Below the pieces are notes generated by a model. The model worked only from the letters and a program-made list of their open reading frames with translations. It had not been told where the DNA came from and made no database searches. The translations under genes and the position numbers were made by a program. 5,282 bases of DNA from Dehalococcoidia bacterium (GTDB lineage: Bacteria > Chloroflexota > Dehalococcoidia > Dehalococcoidales > RBG-16-60-22). Shown one piece after another: positions 1 to 3,930 of the stretch. Each line of letters opens with the position of its first letter. The first letter of the stretch is position 1. The stretch is from the NCBI GenBank assembly GCA_030615655.1, contig JAUWYU010000118.1:1-5282 (forward strand). Direction: 5' to 3'.

Positions 1-2
1 TT

Positions 3-50
3 GCGCAAATGCGTCAATGCTCGGTTGCGTAGGTGCGCTTATTTTTATTT
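3..50 (+). terminator. Possible intrinsic terminator: imperfect palindrome plus T-rich tail
   Basis: Bases 3-7 (GCGCA) pair with 34-38 (TGCGC). After a 2x2 mismatch, bases 10-14 pair with 27-31 using two G-T wobbles. The stem is followed by a T-rich stretch (TTATTTTTATTT, 39-50), which is the layout of a rho-independent terminator for a + strand gene ending left of the window. The stem is imperfect, so this is tentative. Bases 3-38 also match the palindrome at 1497-1532 base for base in 26 of 36 positions, so this may be a dispersed repeat that also serves as a terminator. Confidence 0.4.
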
Positions 51-82
51 GCATTTGGTTGATGGCTTAGCCTCACCCCTGA

Positions 83-139
83 CCCCTCTCCAGCCAGGGA
101 TATCTTAGCAGATCCGAGTTCCTATTGGCTGGAGAGGGG
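83..139. repeat. Inverted repeat with 14-bp perfect arms (interspersed repeat or MITE-like remnant)
   Basis: The left arm CCCCTCTCCAGCCA (83-96) is the exact reverse complement of TGGCTGGAGAGGGG (126-139), with a 29-nt spacer. The left arm sits within CCTCACCCCTGACCCCTCTC (71-90), a style of sequence I recall as part of interspersed repeats in Chloroflexota genomes. No open reading frame or transposase is associated with it. It lies upstream of the promoter at 288-316, so it is unlikely to be in that transcript. It could be a non-autonomous element remnant or a transcribed hairpin of an upstream gene. Confidence 0.6.
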
Positions 140-153
140 AGATACAACGGGAT

Positions 154-179
154 AAGCTGCCGATGATACGGGGCGGCTT
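154..179. repeat. Small hairpin next to the inverted repeat
   Basis: AAGCTGCC (154-161) pairs with GGCGGCTT (172-179) over 8 bp with one T-G wobble and a 10-nt loop. It begins 14 nt after the right arm of the larger inverted repeat and may belong to the same element. There is no T tract after it, so it does not look like a terminator. The following stretch to about 230 holds nothing else that I can recognise. Confidence 0.3.
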
Positions 180-285
180 GGGTGGGAAAAGATGACCTCA
201 CAGGGTTTGGATTAGGTAAAGATGTGGTGATATTTTCAATAAAATTAATATTCATGACATTTTTTCTAAAAATAATTGAAGAAGG

Positions 286-302
286 TATTGACAAAATCAA
301 TA
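286..302. promoter_or_regulatory. Candidate operator overlapping the -35 box
   Basis: TATTGA (286-291) and TCAATA (297-302) form a perfect inverted repeat with a 5-nt spacer. It covers the whole -35 hexamer. A dimeric repressor bound here would block RNA polymerase. The DUF2089 helix-turn-helix protein encoded downstream is an obvious but unproven candidate. The arms are short and AT-rich, so chance occurrence in such a region is possible. Confidence 0.35.
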
Positions 303-316
303 TTTATCATTATAAT
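288..316 (+). promoter_or_regulatory. Consensus housekeeping sigma factor promoter for the DUF2089 operon
   Basis: The -35 hexamer TTGACA (288-293) and the -10 hexamer TATAAT (311-316) both match the sigma-70/sigma-A consensus exactly, with an optimal 17-nt spacer. The region is strongly AT-rich, unlike the flanking coding DNA. Transcription would start near 323, giving a leader of about 70 nt before the ATG at 392. A promoter this close to consensus suggests strong expression unless repressed, and a palindrome overlaps the -35 element. The start site is inferred, not measured. Confidence 0.8.
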
Positions 317-324
317 ATATTAAG

Positions 325-357
325 ATAATTAATACTGAAGTTAAATAAGTTAATTAT
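325..357. promoter_or_regulatory. AT-rich inverted repeat in the leader, possible second operator
   Basis: ATAATTAA (325-332) is the exact reverse complement of TTAATTAT (350-357), with a 17-nt spacer. It starts just after the predicted transcription start and ends before the ribosome binding site. Made only of A-T pairs, it would be a weak RNA hairpin, so a DNA-binding role is more plausible than attenuation. Low base complexity makes chance a real alternative. Confidence 0.3.
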
Positions 358-391
358 GAAAGAGTTGTTTTATTTAAAGAGGTGATTCCAA

Positions 392-754
392 ATGGTAAAA
401 GAGTGGCATGAGCTTACGAAAATGACACAGGGTAAACCGATAACGGTAGAGCGTGTCCGCCTGGTTGACAGCGATATCGCTGTTGAAGGCAGCTTTACGC
501 TGCCGCCCCTGGCCAGTCTTTCCGCCGAGGACCAGATATTCATCATGGCCTTCGTTCGATGTCACGGTTCCATCAAGGACATGGAAGAAATGTTCGGTAT
601 AAGCTATCCAACCGTTAAAAACCGCATCAATCGTATCGCCCGGCAGCTCGAATTTGTTGAAATTGTGGCTGTTTCTCCCCAGGAAGAGGTAATCGGCGAA
701 CTGGAGCGGGGAGATATTACTGCCGAGGAAGCGATAAGGAGGTTGTCGAAATGA
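392..754 (+). CDS. DUF2089 family helix-turn-helix protein, without zinc-ribbon cysteines
   Basis: A 120-aa predicted cytoplasmic protein that I recognise as DUF2089, a family of likely transcription regulators of unproven function. Residues 32-43 carry the family signature EGSFTLPPLASL. Residues 44-86 form a sigma-region-4-like helix-turn-helix, with the recognition segment GISYPTVKNRINRIARQL at 69-86. Residues 98-118 form a short SHOCT-like tail with the pattern xILxxLxxGxITxEEAIRRL. As I recall them, many relatives begin with a CxxC...CxxC zinc ribbon. Here residues 14-33 seem to keep the strands but have no cysteine; the only cysteine is C57, in the HTH part. The ATG at 392 is supported by AGAGGTGAT (379-386... 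partial Shine-Dalgarno) about 8 nt upstream. It is the first gene of the operon and overlaps the next by 4 nt (ATGA). DNA binding and autoregulation are inferred. Confidence 0.88.
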   Translation: MVKEWHELTKMTQGKPITVERVRLVDSDIAVEGSFTLPPLASLSAEDQIFIMAFVRCHGSIKDMEEMFGISYPTVKNRINRIARQLEFVEIVAVSPQEEVIGELERGDITAEEAIRRLSK

Positions 755-1029
755 ACCGGCCACCCATGTTAATACACCTGAGAGTTCGAAGTGAGAACAG
801 GAAGTTCGGGTTGTGGCTGCCGCTGTTCCTGCTTATTCCGCTGGCACTGGTGGTCCTTATCATCCTGTCACCGCTAATATTAATCGCTATCCTTGTTTTG
901 TGGCCGAGCGGCTGGGGTAAGCTGGCGTTGCACGTTATGAAGGCAGCCTGGGGGTTGTTCTGCTCAATGCGCGACCTTCAGGTAGATGTTCAGAATCGTA
1001 ACGAATGTGTATATATTTCCGTCATATAG
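751..1029 (+). CDS. Small integral membrane protein of the DUF2089/SHOCT-like operon
   Basis: A 92-aa protein of unknown function. A short polar head with LIHLRV (7-12) leads into a hydrophobic stretch from about 19 to 51, broken by SP at 40-41. This is long enough for one long or two short membrane helices, followed by an SGWGK turn (53-57) and a weaker amphipathic helix (58-73). The tail LQVDVQNRNECVYISV (76-91) is a polar beta-like strand pair. There is no cleavable signal peptide or lipobox. Translation is probably coupled to the DUF2089 gene: start and stop overlap as ATGA, and a strong AAGGAGG (736-742) sits 8 nt upstream of the ATG. Its two ends resemble parts of the downstream SHOCT-like protein, hinting at shared ancestry or association. 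I recall similar small membrane proteins in the same operon position in other Chloroflexota. A sensor or anchor role at the cytoplasmic membrane is inferred. Confidence 0.75.
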   Translation: MNRPPMLIHLRVRSENRKFGLWLPLFLLIPLALVVLIILSPLILIAILVLWPSGWGKLALHVMKAAWGLFCSMRDLQVDVQNRNECVYISVI

Positions 1030-1034
1030 ATGGT

Positions 1035-1042
1035 AAAGGAGG
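1035..1042 (+). promoter_or_regulatory. Ribosome binding site that places the third gene's start at GTG 1051
   Basis: AAAGGAGG lies 8 nt before GTG at 1051-1053. An in-frame ATG at 1030 comes before this site and has only coding sequence of the previous gene upstream, with no recognisable Shine-Dalgarno. Starting at GTG also gives the family-like beginning (M)TENQRKILEML. The GTG is therefore preferred over the longer ATG reading. Confidence 0.8.
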
Positions 1043-1050
1043 ATACTGCC

Positions 1051-1494
1051 GTGACTGAGAACCAGAGAAAAATACTGGAGATGCTTTCCCAGAACAAGAT
1101 AAGTACCGATGATGCTTATCGACTGCTCAACGTGATTGAATCTGAGGAGGGCGGGCATGAAAGTACCGTGAAAACAGAACCGGGGAGTAAATCCAAGCCC
1201 AAGTACCTGCGTGTTACGGTGCTACCAAATGCGGATAACGAGCATGCGGCTGATGTCGACCGCGTTAATGTCCGCGTACCCATGTCACTGATACGGGCCG
1301 GGATGAAGCTGACATCCTTGATACCGTCCGAAGCCATGGATAAGGTGAATGAGGCTTTGAGGGACAAGGGTATTAACTTCGACGTGCGCAGTGTCAAAGG
1401 AGAAGATATCGAGGAACTCATCGAGGCTTTAGGTGAGCTTGAAGTGGACGTGGTGAGCGCGAGGGGTGAGAAGGTTAAAGTATTTGTCGAGTAA
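1051..1494 (+). CDS. SHOCT-like domain protein, third gene of the operon
   Basis: A 147-aa soluble protein starting at GTG, with no signal peptide or membrane helix. Residues 6-29 (RKILEMLSQNKISTDDAYRLL and following) form the short two-helix SHOCT-like domain seen at the start of YvlB/LiaX-type and related proteins. A polar linker (30-50) follows. Residues 51-147 form a second domain: a YLRVTV strand (52-57), VNVRVPMSLIRAGMKL (72-87), a helical part with SEAMDKVNEALRDKGINF (93-110), an acidic helix DIEELIEALGEL (119-130), and the tail VDVVSARGEKVKVFV (132-146). I recall this architecture, often annotated only as a SHOCT-like domain protein, next to DUF2089 genes. It begins 21 nt after the membrane protein's stop. 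By analogy with SHOCT-containing envelope-stress proteins, a role in oligomerisation or membrane-linked signalling is possible but unproven. A longer start at ATG 1030 (154 aa) is less likely. Confidence 0.82.
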   Translation: MTENQRKILEMLSQNKISTDDAYRLLNVIESEEGGHESTVKTEPGSKSKPKYLRVTVLPNADNEHAADVDRVNVRVPMSLIRAGMKLTSLIPSEAMDKVNEALRDKGINFDVRSVKGEDIEELIEALGELEVDVVSARGEKVKVFVE

Positions 1495-1496
1495 TG

Positions 1497-1532
1497 GCGC
1501 AACCGCGCTAATACCCGGCAGCGTGGTTGCGC
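1497..1532. repeat. 36-nt palindrome between convergent operons; likely hairpin and possible two-way terminator
   Basis: GCGCAACCGCGCT (1497-1509) pairs with AGCGTGGTTGCGC (1520-1532) over 13 bp with a single G-T wobble and a 10-nt loop. It begins 2 nt after the stop of the SHOCT-like gene and ends 26 nt from the stop of the opposing AOR gene. It could therefore end transcripts from both sides. Neither strand shows a T tract after the stem, so it is not a standard intrinsic terminator; it may instead stabilise 3' ends. It matches bases 3-38 in 26 of 36 positions without gaps. The 64-nt intergenic stretch (1495-1558) holds nothing else recognisable. Confidence 0.65.
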
Positions 1533-1558
1533 TTCCCTGACGAGCAGTTATCTATCAT

Positions 1559-3487
1559 CTACTTTAAGAGTCCCCGCCCCGCTAAATCGGCGGCGACATC
1601 ATTAAGCTGAAGTTCTTCGAGTTTGGCCTTTGTCGGCAGTCCGGTTAGGGCATCCCAGCCGCGGAGTTCGTAATACTCGCTCTTCATGTTTTCGAATAGC
1701 TCTTTATCGACGACTTTCCCTATTTGAGATATTACTTCTCCGTCCCGTCCCGGCACCAGGCCATCGTGATTAAAGAATATCTCGCCTTTCCTCAAAGGCA
1801 CAGTGTGATAATAGTCTAGCAGCCGGTCGCCCTGGCGCCCTTGCCATCCCTGCCGGAGCAGTATCGCCCTTTGAAGATTGAAGATTCTTTCTCCTATGTT
1901 ATAAAGGCCGGGCTCGTCCGTGTCCTTCCCTGTAATCGCCGAGAAAACCTGGCTTTCCGTCACCGTATCATCGGTGCCGCCTAAGGCGCGGAAGGCCTGG
2001 GTCATCGTCCAGCGGAGGTCGCAGACGACAAGGCTTTCCTTGGCAAAGACGCGGTCCTGGAGTTTCTTGGCCGCCAGCGCTTTCCCTTCGTACGTGGAAA
2101 AATCGGCGGCGATAGCGTTACCCCAGATTCTGGCAGCTACCTGGCGGAGATTTTCGGCAGTGAAAAACTCGCCCGGCTTTCCTTCTCCTCCCATGCCCAG
2201 CCACATCATCAACATCATACAGACTTCATGAAGCTGCTGTATCGGCCGTCTCGGTTCGGTGGCGTAGATAAGACCCGTCGTTATAAACAATCTCGGGTCA
2301 TAATCCTTTTTCTCGCCCCCTCTGGTAGCGATGCACATGCTCAGCATTTCCCGGGCTTTCGGTCCGACCGACTCAGCGGCGGCTATCGTGCCGCGGGAAA
2401 GGGTACCGCCGAAGCCTTCTCTATAGGTTATCTTTCTGGTAAGCTCTTCAATAAACTGGGGGCTGCCAATTCTGGATAGCGGGAGTCCCGTTTCCTTTTC
2501 GTTGATGAGACCTTCCTGATAGCAGGCGTCAAGCCACTCAATCATGCCTTGCATCACGGCGGTATCAATCCCGTAACCGTCGCAGAGCCTCGTGGCCTGG
2601 AGGCGCACTCCGTCTGGCTTGCCGAGATATCTCGTGACCATCGCTCCATAAACATCGGACGCCTGGCAGAGCGATTTGTAGAGCCGGCCATTTTCGCCGT
2701 CATATACCTGGCGGGAGCAGCCGATACCGCATCCGTAGCAGGTATGGTCGCGGGTGAGTCCGGGGACCGCCCACAATGAAGGCATAGGCACCCTGGGCTT
2801 CGTCGCCGCAATACGGTCGACCAGCTGCCTTACCCTGTCGGGGTCGGCGGCTACCGGTCTCTTGTTGCCGGCGGCGACGACGATGGCTTTAAGGTTTTTC
2901 GAACCCATTACAGCACCGAGCCCGCCGGAGCCAGAGGCGCCCCCTTCCGCCAGCACGATGGCAAAGGGTATCAGGTTCTCTGCGGCGGGACCGATAGCCA
3001 GGACACTCACATTTTTACCCAGTTCTGTTTTCAGGTTGTCACTCGCGTCGAAGGTGGTCTGGCCCCAGAGATGGGAAGCGTCCCGTATTTCGACCTTGTC
3101 GTCATGTATATAAATATAGACGGGTTTATCAGCCTTACCCTGGACTGCCAGGCTGTCGTAGCCGGCGTATTTCAGCCAGGCCCCCCAACTCTCCCCCAGA
3201 TTGGCGTAGGAGAAGGATTCAGGGTCTCCAGCCGGCGATTTCCCGAAGATTTTCCAGCGGAAACCGGCAAATCCGGGGAACCCGGTTACAGGACCGTTAG
3301 CGCATATGAAGCAATTCTCCGGGTCCAGAGCTCCTGCCTGCGGTGGGACCATTTCCCAGTAAAGCCTGGCGGCAATGCCATGTCCCCCTATAAATTTATC
3401 CGCGTAATCGGCGGTAGGCTGCTTCGTTGTCTTTCCATCCGATAAATCTACCTTTAAAATTTCTCCGGCGTACCCGAATTCAGTCAT
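1559..3487 (-). CDS. Aldehyde:ferredoxin oxidoreductase family protein, divergent (complete, 642 aa)
   Basis: A full-length member of the tungsten/bis-pyranopterin AOR family, cytoplasmic enzymes that typically oxidise aldehydes to acids with ferredoxin as acceptor. The N-terminal cofactor domain has FIGGHGIAARL (32-42), GFRWKIFGKSP (75-85), ANLGESWGAWLKYAGYD (95-111) and GGLGAVMGSKNLKAI (188-202). The [4Fe-4S] ligands fit C250-x2-C253-x3-C257 and C489 in ESLVVC (484-489), the counterpart of the usual DxxGxC. The pterin-contact type motif CDGYGIDT is at 302-309, and REGFGGTLSRG at 356-366. Length is normal for the family. Oddities are a missing ExE motif (276-278 reads A-S-D), and YATEPRRP (408-415) in place of the usual YAT-x-x-G-x-x-H. 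The ATG at 3487 has GGGGGA about 10 nt upstream and starts with the typical GYAGEILKVDLS. It is the last gene of the operon, 24 nt after the cupin. BamB-like subunits of class II benzoyl-CoA reductase belong to the same family, so the substrate is open. Confidence 0.93.
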   Translation of the reverse strand: MTEFGYAGEILKVDLSDGKTTKQPTADYADKFIGGHGIAARLYWEMVPPQAGALDPENCFICANGPVTGFPGFAGFRWKIFGKSPAGDPESFSYANLGESWGAWLKYAGYDSLAVQGKADKPVYIYIHDDKVEIRDASHLWGQTTFDASDNLKTELGKNVSVLAIGPAAENLIPFAIVLAEGGASGSGGLGAVMGSKNLKAIVVAAGNKRPVAADPDRVRQLVDRIAATKPRVPMPSLWAVPGLTRDHTCYGCGIGCSRQVYDGENGRLYKSLCQASDVYGAMVTRYLGKPDGVRLQATRLCDGYGIDTAVMQGMIEWLDACYQEGLINEKETGLPLSRIGSPQFIEELTRKITYREGFGGTLSRGTIAAAESVGPKAREMLSMCIATRGGEKKDYDPRLFITTGLIYATEPRRPIQQLHEVCMMLMMWLGMGGEGKPGEFFTAENLRQVAARIWGNAIAADFSTYEGKALAAKKLQDRVFAKESLVVCDLRWTMTQAFRALGGTDDTVTESQVFSAITGKDTDEPGLYNIGERIFNLQRAILLRQGWQGRQGDRLLDYYHTVPLRKGEIFFNHDGLVPGRDGEVISQIGKVVDKELFENMKSEYYELRGWDALTGLPTKAKLEELQLNDVAADLAGRGLLK

Positions 3488-3511
3488 GTAACGTGTTCCC
3501 CCTATCAGGTG

Positions 3512-3913
3512 CTACTCTTTAACGATGTGCTTCTCGTATTTGCTGGCCAGCATGATTTCCAGGAAGACGATGGGTTTATCGATTTTCTTGAAGTTCAGCG
3601 GGCAATGGGGCAGTCCTGCCGGGATATTGACGATGGTCGTGGTATCGATAATGGGCTTTTCGCCCTCCTCACCCAGGGATAGCTCTATTTCCGCTCCGAA
3701 ATCACGTATGTCCAGCGGATTTCCCCCCATGAAGTAAAGGAGCTGATGGAAGTCATGCTTATGGGTGTCCTTTATCATTATAGCCGGTTCTTTGGTGGCC
3801 TGGCAGAACATGGTACAGGGGGAGTCGATATTGAGAGTCTGAAGCCTTTCTACCTGAAAGCCGGGCGCTACGGGTTCTTTGATGATATATTTACCGTATT
3901 TCGAGTGGGCCAT
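3512..3913 (-). CDS. Single-domain cupin protein encoded between two AOR genes
   Basis: A 133-aa protein with a small beta-barrel cupin fold. Cupin motif 2 is clear: IPAGLPHCPLN (97-107), matching PxGxxHxxxN with H103. Motif 1 is probably THKHDFHQLLYFMG (50-63). H51 and H53 would be metal ligands, and Q57 sits where a glutamate is usual; H56 or a later acidic residue could substitute. About 34 residues separate the motifs. There is no signal peptide, so it is probably cytoplasmic. Residues 4-13 (SKYGKYIIKE) are nearly repeated at the C-terminus (SKYEKHIVKE, 124-133). The ATG at 3913 is preceded by AAGAGGA about 10 nt upstream. The gene starts 17 nt after the upstream AOR and ends 24 nt before the next AOR, so co-transcription is very likely. 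Its function is unknown; metal binding, a small-molecule enzyme or an accessory role to the AORs are possible. Confidence 0.8.
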   Translation of the reverse strand: MAHSKYGKYIIKEPVAPGFQVERLQTLNIDSPCTMFCQATKEPAIMIKDTHKHDFHQLLYFMGGNPLDIRDFGAEIELSLGEEGEKPIIDTTTIVNIPAGLPHCPLNFKKIDKPIVFLEIMLASKYEKHIVKE

Positions 3914-3930
3914 TATTAGAAATCCTCTTG

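Noticed and set aside
288..300. FNR/CRP-like box TTGAC-AAA-ATCAA at the promoter
   Set aside because: The spacer is 3 nt rather than the 4 nt of the FNR consensus TTGAT-N4-ATCAA, and one half-site deviates. The TTGACA is better explained as the -35 hexamer.
73..300. Open frame of 75 codons on the - strand in the 5' intergenic region
   Set aside because: It runs through the inverted repeat and covers the -35 box, has low-complexity composition, resembles no family I know, and has no convincing ribosome binding site.
1144..1171. Strong GAGGAGG followed by ATG 1157 inside the SHOCT-like gene
   Set aside because: The ATG is out of frame and meets TGA after four codons (ATG AAA GTA CCG TGA), so no internal protein is made.
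1116..1502. Long - strand open frame opposite the SHOCT-like gene, and similar long frames opposite or alongside the AOR genes
   Set aside because: They are shadows of well-supported genes: serine- or arginine-rich composition, no family resemblance, and no ribosome binding sites.
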